Positions 1 through 10,088 of a stretch of DNA of 64,000 nt are shown one piece after another. The position numbers and the translations under genes were made by a program. Position 1 is the stretch's first letter, and each line of letters opens with the position of its first letter. The notes under the pieces were generated by a model that ran no database searches, had not been told where the DNA came from, and worked only from the letters and a program-made list of their open reading frames with translations. Origin of the DNA: Azonexus hydrophilus DSM 23864 (GTDB taxonomy: Bacteria; Pseudomonadota; Gammaproteobacteria; Burkholderiales; Rhodocyclaceae); contig NZ_AUCE01000013.1 of assembly GCF_000429605.1 (NCBI RefSeq), positions 62,001-126,000 of the forward strand, written 5' to 3'.

Positions 1-153
1 GAAGCCGGTCGCCTGTTCCTGCATGGCTGGCATTACCTGATCGAGGCCGGCAAGGTACTGGTGCTCGACGTCGAACGCGGCAGCTTCGTCGAGGCGGACG
101 CCGTGATGGGTGTGCAGGCCCAGCCGGAGGGGGCGGTGTATCAGTTGCAGTAG
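1..153 (+). CDS. Beta-carbonic anhydrase, C-terminal fragment
   Basis: Only the last 50 codons lie in the window; the gene begins before base 1. The visible segment reads LFLHGWHYLIEAGKVLVLD followed by an RGSFVEA-like stretch. This matches the C-terminal strand region of proteobacterial beta-class carbonic anhydrases (Can/CynT type), where a LHGW..di..G.l...d...g.F pattern is typical. The enzyme interconverts CO2 and bicarbonate in the cytoplasm. The zinc ligands would lie upstream and cannot be checked here. The gene ends with TAG and is convergent with pgpA, with about 90 bp between them. The call rests on a short motif only. Confidence 0.6.
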   Translation, partial: EAGRLFLHGWHYLIEAGKVLVLDVERGSFVEADAVMGVQAQPEGAVYQLQ

Positions 154-243
154 CCAGTTACTCCGACCCGCACACAGTTGTTCATCAGTGCTTTGATTGT
201 CCGCGCGGAGCCTAGTATGGAAGGTGGCCTGAAAAAAATGTGC

Positions 244-732
244 TCAGGCAACGACGATCTTCAGCAGCGCCAGCATCAGCAGCGTGTAGCCGGCGGCGAT
301 CAGGTCGTCGGCCATCACGCCGAAACCGTTCTTGACGTGTTCGTCGAAGTAGCGGGCCGGTTGCGGCTTGGTGATGTCGAAGAAGCGGAACAGCACGAAG
401 GCGGTCAGTTGCCACAGCCAGCCGGCCGGCGTCATCAGCAGGACTAGCCAGAAGGGGACGATTTCGTCCCAGACGATGCTGCCGTGGTCGGGGTCGCCGA
501 GGGCGCGGCCGGCGACGTTGATGAACCAGATGCCGGCCAGGTAGGCGGCGGCGAACAGGAACAGCAACTGGCCGTCGCTGAAGTAAGGGCGGAACAGGAT
601 GAAGCTGGCCCAGGCGAACAGCGTGCCGAAGGTGCCGGGCGCCCACGGCGTCAGCCCGCTGCCGCAGCCGCAGGCGAAGAAGTGCGCCGGATGGGCGAGC
701 AGGAAGCGGGTGCTGGGCGGTTTACTGGCCAA
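244..732 (-). CDS. pgpA: Phosphatidylglycerophosphatase A
   Basis: 162 residues, inner membrane. It dephosphorylates phosphatidylglycerol phosphate to phosphatidylglycerol. The N-terminal signature GSGLTPWAPGTFGTL (about residues 24-38) is the conserved PgpA motif, and the Asp-rich VMADDLIAAGYT segment near the C-terminus is also typical. Several hydrophobic segments are present. The likely start is a TTG codon that overlaps the end of thiL by 11 bases, because no later ATG precedes the conserved region. It is the last gene of the leftward ribBX-ribH-nusB-thiL-pgpA cluster, an order well known in Proteobacteria. Confidence 0.93.
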   Translation of the reverse strand: MASKPPSTRFLLAHPAHFFACGCGSGLTPWAPGTFGTLFAWASFILFRPYFSDGQLLFLFAAAYLAGIWFINVAGRALGDPDHGSIVWDEIVPFWLVLLMTPAGWLWQLTAFVLFRFFDITKPQPARYFDEHVKNGFGVMADDLIAAGYTLLMLALLKIVVA

Positions 733-1705
733 AGTGATCGTATCCCTTGCGCGCGATGTCGACCGGCTGGTCGTCCGGGTCGAAAACGGTGACCGTGCCG
801 GCGTCGCCGTCGACCATCTCGCCGATGCACCACAGCGGCAGTTCCAGGCGGGCGGCGATGGCGCCCAGTTGGGTGTGCAGCGCGGCGGGAACGGTGAATA
901 CCAGTTCGTAGTCGTCGCCGCCGGCCAGTTGGCAGTCGAGCGCCAGGCGGCGCAGGTCGGCGTCGTAGTGGTCGCCGCTGCCGGCCAGGTCGCGCAGTTG
1001 CGGCAGTTGTACCAGGCGGACGGCGGCGGCGCAGCCGGAGCGTTCGCCGATGTGGGCGAGGTCGGCCAGCAGGCCGTCGGACACGTCGATGGCGGCGCTG
1101 GCGATGCCAGTCAGGGCCTGGCCGAGGGCAACGCGCGGGCGCGGTTTTTCCAGGGCGGCGACGCACAGGCGCGGCCAGGGCTCGGGCAGCTTGACCTTGC
1201 CCTGCAGGTGGGCGAGGCCGAGCGCGGCCAGGCCGGGGCGGCCGGACACCCAGATTTCGTCGCCGGGTTTGGCGCCGTCGCGGCGCAGGGCGCGGCCGGG
1301 ATCGACTTCGCCGATGGCGGTGATGCAGAGGTTGAGCGGCCCGCGCGTGGTGTCGCCGCCGATCACATCGACGCCGTATTCACGCGCGCAGCCGAAGAAG
1401 CCTTCGGCAAAAGCGGCGATCCAGGCTTCGTCGACCGCCGGCAGGGCGCCGGCCAGCGTCACCCAGCGCGGCGTTGCGCCCATCGCGGCGAGGTCGGAGA
1501 GATTGACAGCGAGCGCCTTCCAGCCGAGGCGGCCGGGGTCGGTATCGGGCAGGAAATGGACGCCGGCGACCAGCATGTCGGTGGTCACCGCCAGTTGCTT
1601 GCCGGGCGACGGCTGGATCAGCGCGCAGTCGTCGCCGGGGCCGAGGACTGCCGACGGCGTCGGCCGGGCGAAGTATTTCGCGATCAGGCCGAATTCGCCG
1701 GGCAT
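722..1705 (-). CDS. thiL: Thiamine-monophosphate kinase
   Basis: 327 residues from an ATG at 1705 (MPGEFGLIAKYFARP), the position expected for ThiL; an in-frame extension to 1762 would run into nusB. It phosphorylates thiamine monophosphate to the active cofactor thiamine diphosphate. GPGDDCALI near residue 40, VSDGLLADLAHIGE and the AGGDDYELVF segment are the ATP and substrate binding signatures of the ThiL/PurM-like fold. The gene starts 4 bases after the nusB stop and overlaps pgpA, so the three are probably one transcript. A ThiE-like domain fused to MutT is at 31507-32454. Confidence 0.95.
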   Translation of the reverse strand: MPGEFGLIAKYFARPTPSAVLGPGDDCALIQPSPGKQLAVTTDMLVAGVHFLPDTDPGRLGWKALAVNLSDLAAMGATPRWVTLAGALPAVDEAWIAAFAEGFFGCAREYGVDVIGGDTTRGPLNLCITAIGEVDPGRALRRDGAKPGDEIWVSGRPGLAALGLAHLQGKVKLPEPWPRLCVAALEKPRPRVALGQALTGIASAAIDVSDGLLADLAHIGERSGCAAAVRLVQLPQLRDLAGSGDHYDADLRRLALDCQLAGGDDYELVFTVPAALHTQLGAIAARLELPLWCIGEMVDGDAGTVTVFDPDDQPVDIARKGYDHFGQ

Positions 1706-1709
1706 GGGG

Positions 1710-2180
1710 TCAGCGGCCTTTACGCCGCGCAGCGACCTCGGCGGCGCGCACGTCGGCGGCAATCTTGTCGAGCACGCCGTTGACGTACTTGTGGCCGTCG
1801 GTACCGCCGAAGGCCTTGGTCAGCTCGATGGCTTCGTTGATGATCACGCGGTACGGCGTTTCCGGATGGTTGACCATCTCGAAACTGCCCATCAGCAGCA
1901 CGCTGGCCTCGATCGGCGAGAGTTCGCCGAAGGGGCGGTCGATGTGGGCGCCGATGCGTTCGGTCAGGGCGGCCTGCTGGCCGATGACGCCCCGCAGGGT
2001 GCCAACGAAGAACTCGCGATCGGCCTTGGCGAAGCCTTCCATTTCGGGGGCATAGGCTTCGATGGCGGCTTCGTCGGCACCGCCGACACGCCACTGGTAG
2101 AGACCCTGCAGGACGAATTCGCGGGCGCGACGGCGGGCCGACTTGGGCGGCGCCTTCGGGGTTTGTTCCTGGTCACTCAT
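1710..2180 (-). CDS. nusB: Transcription antitermination protein NusB
   Basis: 156 residues, all-helical RNA-binding antitermination factor that works with NusE on rRNA boxA sites. The N-terminal [17 protein letters not shown] is the basic NusB signature, and the C-terminal [28 protein letters not shown] segment is strongly conserved. A Lys/Arg-rich tail ends the protein. It overlaps ribH by 8 bases at its start and is followed closely by thiL. Confidence 0.95.
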   Translation of the reverse strand: MSDQEQTPKAPPKSARRRAREFVLQGLYQWRVGGADEAAIEAYAPEMEGFAKADREFFVGTLRGVIGQQAALTERIGAHIDRPFGELSPIEASVLLMGSFEMVNHPETPYRVIINEAIELTKAFGGTDGHKYVNGVLDKIAADVRAAEVAARRKGR

Positions 2181-2649
2181 TGATGAGGGCTTTCTGGAGA
2201 TTGGCCATTTCGATCGCTGCCTGGGCGCAGTCGGTACCCTTGGGCTGCATGCGTACTTCCGCCTGTTCGTCGGTGTCGCAGGTGAGGATGCCGTTGGCGA
2301 TCGGGATGCCGGTGTGCAGTTGCAGTTCCATGATCGCCCGGCAGGCGTCGTTGGAAACCACTTCGAAATGGTAGGTGTCGCCGCGGATCACCGCGCCGAG
2401 CGCGATCAGCGCGTCGAACTCGCCGGTCTGCGCCATCGTCTGCAGGATCAGCGGGATTTCGAGGGCGCCGGGGCAGGTGGCGATGGCCATGTCCTCGTCG
2501 GCCACGCCGAGGCGCTTGAGTTCGGCGACACAGGCCGAGAGCAGGCCTTCGCAGACCGGCAGGTTGAAGCGGCTCATGACGACACCAACGGTCAGGCCGT
2601 TGCCGTCGAGGTTCTTGTCGTATTCGAATACGTTGTCAAAACGGGACAT
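2173..2649 (-). CDS. ribH: 6,7-dimethyl-8-ribityllumazine synthase
   Basis: 158 residues, penultimate enzyme of riboflavin synthesis. It condenses 5-amino-6-ribitylaminouracil with 3,4-dihydroxy-2-butanone 4-phosphate. Recognisable segments are [15 protein letters not shown] near the N-terminus, CPGALEIPL around residue 60, and [16 protein letters not shown] with the catalytic His near residue 90. It lies 3 bases downstream of ribBX, the gene whose product supplies one of its substrates, and overlaps nusB. Confidence 0.95.
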   Translation of the reverse strand: MSRFDNVFEYDKNLDGNGLTVGVVMSRFNLPVCEGLLSACVAELKRLGVADEDMAIATCPGALEIPLILQTMAQTGEFDALIALGAVIRGDTYHFEVVSNDACRAIMELQLHTGIPIANGILTCDTDEQAEVRMQPKGTDCAQAAIEMANLQKALINE

Positions 2650-2652
2650 GGA

Positions 2653-3768
2653 TCAAAGCTCCGCAGGGGAAGTGACGAAACCGGTGACTTCGAGGCCGAA
2701 GCCGGTCATGGAGGGCATCTTGCGCGGGCTGGAGAGCAGGCGCATGCGGCCGACGCCGACATCGCGCAGGATCTGCGCGCCGATGCCATAGGTGCGCGGG
2801 TCCCATTTCTGTTGCTGACGCGGCGCATCGACCGGCGTGGTCAGGCGGGCGAGCAGGGCTTCGCCGTCTTCCGGACGGTGCATCAGGACGATCACGCCGT
2901 GGCCGTTCTTCGCCAGTGCGGCCTGCGCCTCGTCAATCGAGAACGACTGGCGCTTGCTTGCCGGGTCGAGGAAGTCGAGCACCGACAGCGGTTCATGGAC
3001 ACGGACCAGGGTTTCGCCGTCGGCCGGGATCTCGCCCTTGACCAGCGCCAGGTGGGTGGCGCCGCCGGCGCGGTCGACGTAGGCGTGCATCAGGAATTCG
3101 CCATACGCCGTGGCGATGGTCTTGCTGGTGACGCGCTCGACCAGCTTTTCCGAGGCGGCGCGGTAGTGGATGAGGTCGGCGATGGTGCCGATCTTCAGGC
3201 CGTGCTGCTTCGAGAATTCGATCAGTTCCGGCAGGCGGGCCATGGTGCCGTCGTCGTTCATGATCTCGCAGATCACCGACGCCGGTTCCAGGCCGGCCAT
3301 GCCGGCCAGGTCGCAACCCGCTTCGGTGTGGCCGGCACGGACCAGCACGCCGCCTTCGCGGGCGGTGATCGGGAAGACGTGGCCGGGCTGGACGATGTCG
3401 TCGGCAATCGCGTTGCGGGCCACTGCGGTGCGGATGGTGTGTGCCCGGTCAGCAGCCGAAATGCCGGTGGTGACACCTTCAGCGGCTTCGATCGAGACGG
3501 TGAAGGCGGTGCCGAACTGGGTGCCGTTGCTGCGCGCCATCTGGCTCAGGCCGAGTTTGCGGCAGCGCTCGCCGGTCAGCGTCAGGCAGACCAAGCCGCG
3601 GCCGTACTTGGCCATGAAGTTGATCGCTTCCGGCGTGACGTGCTCGGCGGCCATGACCAGGTCGCCTTCATTCTCGCGGTCTTCTTCGTCGACCAGCACG
3701 ACCATGCGGCCGGCTTTGAGTTCGGCGACGATTTCTTCGGTGGAGGCAATGGCGGGATGCGGGGGCAT
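2653..3768 (-). CDS. ribB: 3,4-dihydroxy-2-butanone-4-phosphate synthase with degenerate GTP cyclohydrolase II-like domain (RibBX type)
   Basis: 371 residues from the ATG at 3768 (MPPHPAIAS); a TTG 18 bases upstream is less likely. The N-terminal half (about 1-205) is a complete DHBP synthase: VDEEDRENEGDLVMAAE carries the metal and acidic residues, and the GHVFPI and RAGHTEA motifs are present. The C-terminal half resembles GTP cyclohydrolase II, but the segment where the three zinc cysteines and the catalytic RCDCG motif should stand has no Cys at all (around VRVHEPLSVLDFLDP). GTP cyclohydrolase II activity is therefore unlikely, and a separate ribA is expected elsewhere. No FMN riboswitch fits the 94-base gap upstream. 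Confidence 0.9.
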   Translation of the reverse strand: MPPHPAIASTEEIVAELKAGRMVVLVDEEDRENEGDLVMAAEHVTPEAINFMAKYGRGLVCLTLTGERCRKLGLSQMARSNGTQFGTAFTVSIEAAEGVTTGISAADRAHTIRTAVARNAIADDIVQPGHVFPITAREGGVLVRAGHTEAGCDLAGMAGLEPASVICEIMNDDGTMARLPELIEFSKQHGLKIGTIADLIHYRAASEKLVERVTSKTIATAYGEFLMHAYVDRAGGATHLALVKGEIPADGETLVRVHEPLSVLDFLDPASKRQSFSIDEAQAALAKNGHGVIVLMHRPEDGEALLARLTTPVDAPRQQQKWDPRTYGIGAQILRDVGVGRMRLLSSPRKMPSMTGFGLEVTGFVTSPAEL

Positions 3769-3862
3769 GGGAATTCGGGTTTCCAAAAAGGGCTGCTATT
3801 TTCGCAGAAACGCGGGGTCGCAGGGAAAGTTTGCTAATCGGCGCAGGGACTTGCGTGCGCCC

Positions 3863-5602
3863 CTAAGGCGTCACCGGCTGGAAGTGGCGCAGGTATTCGA
3901 TGATCTGGTCGGCCGGTAGCGGCTTGCTGTAGAAGAAGCCCTGCAGCACGTCGCAGCCGAGGCGGGTCAGGAATTCGCGCTGGATATCGGTCTCGACACC
4001 CTCGGCGACCAGTTCCAGGCCCAGGTTGTGGCCGAGGGCGACGGTGGCCGAGCAGATCGCCGCATCGTTGGCATCGGTCTCGATGTCCTTGACGAAGGAA
4101 CGGTCGAGTTTGAGGCGGTGGATGGGCAGGTGCTTGAGGTAGGCGAGCGAGGAATAGCCGGTACCGAAGTCGTCGATGGCGAGCACGATGCCCATGTCGG
4201 AGAACTGGTTGAGGATGGCCAGCGTCAGGTCCGGGTTCTGCATCGCCGTGCTTTCGGTGATTTCCAGTTCCAGGTCCTGGGGCGTCAGGTCGTAGCAGGC
4301 GAGCACGCCGCGCACCAGCATCGGCAGGGCCTCGTGGCGCAGTTGCTGGGCCGAGATGTTGACGGCGACACGCAGGCCGCTCAGTCCAGCCTCGCGGAAA
4401 CGGCGGATGTGCCGGCAGGTCTCCCAGAACACCCAGTCGCCGAGGGGCTGCATCAGGCCGCTGTCTTCGGCGATGCGGATGAAGCGGTCGGGCGGCACCT
4501 GGCCGAGCACCGGGTCGTGCCAGCGAGCCAGGGCTTCGAGGCCGACCACGCGGCCGTCGGCGACATTGATCTGCGGCTGGAAGTGCAGCGAGAACGGCGA
4601 GTGTTCCGGCGTGATCGATGCCAGCGCCTGACGCAGCGCATTTTCCATCTGCAGGCGCTCGCCGGCCGCTTCGTTCATCCGGCTGGCGTAAAACTGGTAG
4701 TTGTTCCGGCCGCGGTCCTTGGCGTGGTACATGGCCACATCGGCGTTGCGCAGCAGCGTTTCGCGGTCGCGACCGTCGCCCGGGTAGATGCTGATGCCGA
4801 TGCTCGGCGTCGCGTACAGGCTGTGCACGCCGATCTGGTGGCTGTGATCGGCGAGGCGGTGCTGCACCTTGCCGGCCAGCGTGGCGACGGTCATCGCGCT
4901 GTCGATGTCGGGCAGCACGACGACGAATTCGTCGCCGCCGAGCCGGGCGACGATGTCGCTGGCGCGTACGCAGTCGCGCAGGCGGATGGCGACGCTCTTC
5001 AGCAGTTCGTCGCCGGTGGCGTGGCCGAGGGTGTCGTTGACCGTCTTGAAATGATCGAGGTCGATGAGCATCAGCGCGACCTGCTTGTGGTCGCGCTCGC
5101 AACTGCGGATCGCCAGTTCCAGTTGCGATTCGAAGGCCAGGCGATTGGGCAGCAGGGTCAGCGGATCGTGATAGGCCAGGTGCAGCAATTGCTGCGTGGC
5201 CTCGATCCGTTCGCCGATGTCGGTGAAGGTGGCAACGTAATTGCTCACTTCGCCGGTGTTGTCGGTCACGGCCGAAACCGTCAGCCAGATCGGGTAGAGC
5301 TGGCCGTCCTTGCGCCGGTCCCAGATCTCGCCGGACCACACGCCCTGCTCGTTGATCGCCCGCCACATGCTGGCGTAGAAAGCTGGCTCGTTGCGCCCGG
5401 AAGCGAACATCCGGGGGTTGCCGCCAATCACCTCTTCCGCCGGATAACCGGACATTTCCGAGAAGGCGGCGTTGACCGCAACGATGCAGTTGTTGCGGTC
5501 GGTGACCAGCACGGCCTCGCTGCACTGCAGGAAAATGCGTTGCAGTACCGCCGCGCTCAACTCACTGGCTGGGTTGGTGTTGGCGAGCGCGGTGCCGGGC
5601 AT
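3863..5602 (-). CDS. PAS-GGDEF-EAL cyclic di-GMP signalling protein
   Basis: 579 residues with no obvious membrane segment. A PAS domain with PAC segment occupies about residues 18-140 (ILQCSEAVLVTDRNNCIVAVN onward in shorter form). A GGDEF domain follows at about 150-310, with an intact RLGGDEFVVVLPD motif. An EAL domain fills about 325-575, with intact VGLEALARW, the metal-binding DDFGTGYSSLAYL and QGFFYSKPL. By motif both diguanylate cyclase and phosphodiesterase activity are possible; which dominates cannot be read from sequence. It is 11 bases upstream of the ychF stop on the same strand, so it may be read through from ychF. Confidence 0.92.
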   Translation of the reverse strand: MPGTALANTNPASELSAAVLQRIFLQCSEAVLVTDRNNCIVAVNAAFSEMSGYPAEEVIGGNPRMFASGRNEPAFYASMWRAINEQGVWSGEIWDRRKDGQLYPIWLTVSAVTDNTGEVSNYVATFTDIGERIEATQQLLHLAYHDPLTLLPNRLAFESQLELAIRSCERDHKQVALMLIDLDHFKTVNDTLGHATGDELLKSVAIRLRDCVRASDIVARLGGDEFVVVLPDIDSAMTVATLAGKVQHRLADHSHQIGVHSLYATPSIGISIYPGDGRDRETLLRNADVAMYHAKDRGRNNYQFYASRMNEAAGERLQMENALRQALASITPEHSPFSLHFQPQINVADGRVVGLEALARWHDPVLGQVPPDRFIRIAEDSGLMQPLGDWVFWETCRHIRRFREAGLSGLRVAVNISAQQLRHEALPMLVRGVLACYDLTPQDLELEITESTAMQNPDLTLAILNQFSDMGIVLAIDDFGTGYSSLAYLKHLPIHRLKLDRSFVKDIETDANDAAICSATVALGHNLGLELVAEGVETDIQREFLTRLGCDVLQGFFYSKPLPADQIIEYLRHFQPVTP

Positions 5603-5613
5603 GGTCGTGGGTG

Positions 5614-6705
<1,092 letters not shown>

Positions 6706-6725
6706 GGTTTTTCCTTGTGTTCGGG

Positions 6726-7304
6726 TCAGACGGCTTTGCCGTGCAACTGTTGCTGGGCGCCGGTGTAGTCACCGGCGGCGATTCTGGGCCAGGCCAGCAG
6801 GCTGCGGTGCAGGGCGTGTTCGATGTCGGGCGCTTCTTCCTTGCGCGGCTGGTGCAGGACGAAGTCTACAACCTGTTGCGCCAGGCCGAGCGTGCGCGGG
6901 TGACCGATACCCAGGCGCAGGCGCCAGAAGTCCGGCGTGCCCAGTTTGGCCTGGATGTCCTTGAGGCCGTTGTGGCCGCCGTTGCCGCCGCCCTGCTTGA
7001 GGCGGATGCCGCCGGGGGGCAGGTCGAGTTCATCGTGCACGACGAGGATCTCGGCCGGGGAAATCTTGTAGAAGTTGGCCAGTGCCGCCACCGCCTGACC
7101 GGAGCGGTTCATGAAGGTGGTCGGTTGCAGCAGCCACAGTTCGCCGGCGCGCGCCGCCTTGCCGAAGAACTTGGCTTGCGGGGCGAGACTGAGCTTCAGT
7201 TGCTCGGCGAGTCGGTCGACGAACCAGAAACCGGCGTTGTGCCGGGTGGCTTCGTATTCGGGGCCGGGGTTACCGAGGCCGACGATGAGGCGCGGAGGTG
7301 TCAT
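6726..7304 (-). CDS. pth: Peptidyl-tRNA hydrolase
   Basis: 192 residues, the usual Pth length. It releases tRNA from prematurely dropped peptidyl-tRNA. Active-site residues are visible: [11 protein letters not shown] with the catalytic His, MNRSGQAV with the conserved Asn, HDELDLPPG with the Asp, and [11 protein letters not shown]. It sits between rplY and ychF, the standard prs-rplY-pth-ychF order. Confidence 0.96.
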   Translation of the reverse strand: MTPPRLIVGLGNPGPEYEATRHNAGFWFVDRLAEQLKLSLAPQAKFFGKAARAGELWLLQPTTFMNRSGQAVAALANFYKISPAEILVVHDELDLPPGGIRLKQGGGNGGHNGLKDIQAKLGTPDFWRLRLGIGHPRTLGLAQQVVDFVLHQPRKEEAPDIEHALHRSLLAWPRIAAGDYTGAQQQLHGKAV

Positions 7305-7317
7305 GAGTGTCGATGCG

Positions 7318-7352
7318 AAAAGGCCGCCGGCGGCAAAAAGCCAGCGGCGGCC
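7318..7352 (-). terminator. Intrinsic terminator after rplY
   Basis: On the minus strand an 8-bp GC stem (GGCCGCCG with CGGCGGCC) is followed by TTTT. It lies between the rplY stop and the pth start, so pth may depend on partial read-through or on its own promoter. Confidence 0.6.
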
Positions 7353-7373
7353 ATGACTGCGGAATGCCGGAAA

Positions 7374-7976
7374 TTACTCGGCAGCAGCTTCGCCTTCGGC
7401 AGCCTTGGCGCCACCCTTGCCGACGATGCTGACGACGATCGGGTCGTCTTCACCGTGCTTGACCACGGCAACACCCTTCGGCAGCTTGAGCTGCGAAGCG
7501 TGGATGTTGTCGCCGACGTTCAGCGCGCCGAGGTCGACTTCGATGAATTCCGGCAGGTCCTTGGCCAGGCAGTGGACTTCGACTTCGGTGGCAACGTGGT
7601 TGACCAGGCCGCCGTTGAGCTTGACGCCCGGGCCGGCTTCTTCATTGACGAAGTGGAGCGGCACTTTGATGTGCAGCTCATGGGTGGCGTCGACGCGTTG
7701 GAAATCAACGTGCAGGATCAGCGGCTTGTAGGCGTGCGTCTGGTAATCGCGCAGCAGGACCTGTTCCTTCTTGCCGTCGATGTTCAGCGTGATGATCGAA
7801 GAATGGAAAGCTTCCTTCTTCATCTTCAGCAGCAGGTCGTTGTGGTTGGTTTCGATGACCGTCGGGGCGGCATCGCCACCGTAGACGATACCCGGAACGG
7901 TGCCGGCGCGACGCAGGCGGCGGCTCGCACTCGATCCCTGCAGATTGCGCACATTGGCGATAACTTCAAATTGCAT
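7374..7976 (-). CDS. rplY: 50S ribosomal protein L25, long CTC form
   Basis: 200 residues from the ATG at 7976 ([22 protein letters not shown]); longer in-frame extensions run into prs. The first 95 residues form the 5S rRNA binding L25 domain ([13 protein letters not shown]). The rest is the extra beta domain of the CTC/TL5 form and ends in an Ala/Glu-rich tail. Located between prs and pth as in most Betaproteobacteria. Confidence 0.95.
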   Translation of the reverse strand: MQFEVIANVRNLQGSSASRRLRRAGTVPGIVYGGDAAPTVIETNHNDLLLKMKKEAFHSSIITLNIDGKKEQVLLRDYQTHAYKPLILHVDFQRVDATHELHIKVPLHFVNEEAGPGVKLNGGLVNHVATEVEVHCLAKDLPEFIEVDLGALNVGDNIHASQLKLPKGVAVVKHGEDDPIVVSIVGKGGAKAAEGEAAAE

Positions 7977-8031
7977 GGTACTACTCCAGTAGTTTCCCGG
8001 TCCGCGACCAGATCGGGAAGGTTGAAAAAAC

Positions 8032-8982
8032 TTAATCGATGAACAGCGACGAGACGGAGTCGTCGTTGCTGATCCGGCGAATGGTTTCGGCCATGATGTC
8101 GGCCACGGAAAGCTGACGGATGCGCGGGCAGGCGGCGGCATCGTCGCGCAGCGGAATGGTGTCGGTGACGACCAGGGCGTCGAGGTCGGAATCGTTGACC
8201 CGCTCGACCGCCGGGCCGGACAGCACCGGGTGCGTGCAGTAGGCGACGACCTTCTTGGCGCCGTGCTGCTTCAGAGCGGTAGCCGCCTTGCACAGCGTGC
8301 CGGCGGTGTCGACCATGTCGTCCATGATGATGCAGGTACGGCCGTCGACTTCACCGATGATGTTCATGACTTCGGAAACATTGGCCTTCGGGCGGCGCTT
8401 GTCGATGATTGCCAGGTCGCATTCGAGGCGCTTGGCCAGCGAACGGGCGCGGACGACGCCGCCGTGGTCGGGCGAAACGACCATCGGGTTCTCGTAATTC
8501 TGCTTCATGATGTCTTCGAGCAGGATCGGCAGCGCGTAGATGTTGTCCACCGGAATGTCGAAGAAACCCTGGATCTGTTCGGCGTGCAGGTCCATGGTCA
8601 GCACGCGGTCTACGCCGGAAGCGGCCAGCATGTTGGCGACCAGCTTGGCGGCGATGGGCACGCGCGACGAACGCGAGCGGCGATCCTGGCGGGCGTAACC
8701 GAAATAGGGGATGGCGGCGGTGATCCGGCCGGCCGACGCGCGCTTGAGCGAATCGACCATGACCAGCAGTTCCATCAGGTTGTCGTTGGTCGGTGCGCAG
8801 GTCGATTGCAGCACGAAGATGTCGCGACCGCGGACGTGTTCCTGCAGTTCGACGCTGACTTCGCCGTCGGAAAAGCGGCCGACATTGGCGCGTCCGAGAT
8901 CGACGTTCAGGTTCTTGGCGACTTCGGCGGCCAGTTTGGGGTTGGCGTTGCCGGTGAAGACCATCAGGCTGTTGTAGGCCAT
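8032..8982 (-). CDS. prs: Ribose-phosphate pyrophosphokinase
   Basis: 316 residues from the ATG at 8982, preceded at good spacing by a strong Shine-Dalgarno (GGAGGAAT). It makes PRPP from ribose 5-phosphate and ATP for purine, pyrimidine, His, Trp and NAD synthesis. Visible signatures are [10 protein letters not shown], the [13 protein letters not shown] flexible loop, [11 protein letters not shown] and the PRPP-binding [11 protein letters not shown]. Length and motifs match class I PRPP synthases. Confidence 0.97.
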   Translation of the reverse strand: MAYNSLMVFTGNANPKLAAEVAKNLNVDLGRANVGRFSDGEVSVELQEHVRGRDIFVLQSTCAPTNDNLMELLVMVDSLKRASAGRITAAIPYFGYARQDRRSRSSRVPIAAKLVANMLAASGVDRVLTMDLHAEQIQGFFDIPVDNIYALPILLEDIMKQNYENPMVVSPDHGGVVRARSLAKRLECDLAIIDKRRPKANVSEVMNIIGEVDGRTCIIMDDMVDTAGTLCKAATALKQHGAKKVVAYCTHPVLSGPAVERVNDSDLDALVVTDTIPLRDDAAACPRIRQLSVADIMAETIRRISNDDSVSSLFID

Positions 8983-9072
8983 TTCCGCATTCCTCCGGGG
9001 ACTCCGCGCGCGCCGCGAATTCGCCCGATACAATGAAAATCGGGCAGGCCGAAGACCTGCCCGAAGGGAAAC

Positions 9073-9149
9073 TGGCAGAGGAGGAAGGATTCGAACCTTC
9101 GAATGCCGGAATCAAAATCCGGTGCCTTGACCAACTTGGCGACTCCCCT
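9073..9149 (-). tRNA. tRNA-Gln (anticodon TTG)
   Basis: 77 nt including an encoded CCA. Acceptor stem AGGGGAG pairs with CTCCTCT (one G-U). The anticodon stem CCGGA/TCCGG encloses the loop TTTTGAT with anticodon TTG. The T arm is GAAGG TTCGAAT CCTTC. On the minus strand a TGGATT - 17 bp - TATCAT pair lies about 45 bp upstream of the 5' end and is a plausible promoter. Located between ispE and prs, a frequent order in Betaproteobacteria. Confidence 0.95.
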
Positions 9150-9224
9150 GCGGTTCGTTCAAACTGGGTGTCGTTCGAACGAGGCGCGAATGATACAGGA
9201 GGGCGTTTTGGAAATCCAGCCCTT

Positions 9225-10088
9225 TTAAACAATTTCTGCCAATGGGTGAAACGGCAGCCCGTCGGCCAGCCAGCCGTTCATGCCCGCCGGGCACGCCGCC
9301 AGTGCTGCAGCGGCGGCGGCACGGTCGGCAAAGCTGGCGAAGACGCAGGCGCCGGAGCCGGTCATCATCGCCGTCGGCGATTGGCGGCGCAGCCAGTCCA
9401 GATGTTCGGCAACGGCCGGAAAGCGGGCGCAGGCGACGGCTTCCAGGTCGTTGTGGCCGTCGCCCGGACGCCAGTCGGCGGGGCGGATGGCCGGCGTGTC
9501 GCGGCGCAGTTCCGGGGCGCCGAAAATGGCCGCGGTCGGCACCTGGACCTCAGGGTGAAGCACCAGATAGGTGGCCGGCGGCAACTCGACATCGGTGAAA
9601 GCCTCGCCGACGCCCTCGGCGAAGGTGTTGCGGCCATGGACGAAGACCGGCACGTCGGCACCCAGCGTCAGGCCCAGGCGCTCCAGTTCGGCGCGGGGTA
9701 CCTGGGTCTGCCACAGGTGGTTGAGGGCGAGCAGCACGGTGGCGGCATCCGATGAACCGCCGCCCAGACCGCCGCCCATCGGCAGGCGCTTGTCGAGATG
9801 GAGGGTGGCGCCCTGCCGGCAACCGGTGTGTTGCTGCAGCAGGCGGGCGGCGCGCACGGTCAGGTCGCTGTCGGCCGGGACGCCGGGAATCGGCGTTGCC
9901 AGTTCGATGCGGCCGTCGCTGCGCGGCGAGAAGCGCAGGGTGTCGCAGCGATCGATGAAGCGGAATACGGTCTGCAGCAGGTGATAGCCGTCGGCGCGGC
10001 GGCCGACTACGTGCAGGAAAAGATTGAGTTTGGCCGGTGCCGGCCAGTCGCTGTTCCAGTCCCGGTGGGTCACGGTTGGGTCTTCCAT
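9225..10088 (-). CDS. ispE: 4-diphosphocytidyl-2-C-methyl-D-erythritol kinase
   Basis: 287 residues, GHMP kinase of the MEP isoprenoid pathway. The substrate motif PAPAKLNLFLHVVGRRADGYH is near the N-terminus, the ATP loop PMGGGLGGGSSDAATVL around residue 95, and MTGSGACVFA near the C-terminus. The ATG at 10088 overlaps lolB by 19 bases; a GTG 15 bases downstream is an alternative start. lolB-ispE-tRNA-Gln-prs is a conserved order. Confidence 0.95.
   Translation of the reverse strand: MEDPTVTHRDWNSDWPAPAKLNLFLHVVGRRADGYHLLQTVFRFIDRCDTLRFSPRSDGRIELATPIPGVPADSDLTVRAARLLQQHTGCRQGATLHLDKRLPMGGGLGGGSSDAATVLLALNHLWQTQVPRAELERLGLTLGADVPVFVHGRNTFAEGVGEAFTDVELPPATYLVLHPEVQVPTAAIFGAPELRRDTPAIRPADWRPGDGHNDLEAVACARFPAVAEHLDWLRRQSPTAMMTGSGACVFASFADRAAAAAALAACPAGMNGWLADGLPFHPLAEIV

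Noticed and set aside
599..3837. Long rightward frames opposite thiL, nusB, ribH and ribB
   Set aside because: They mirror well-defined genes on the minus strand and show Gly/Ala/Arg-rich composition without domains.
3769..3862. FMN riboswitch upstream of ribB
   Set aside because: Only 94 bases separate the genes and no RFN-like conserved segments are present.
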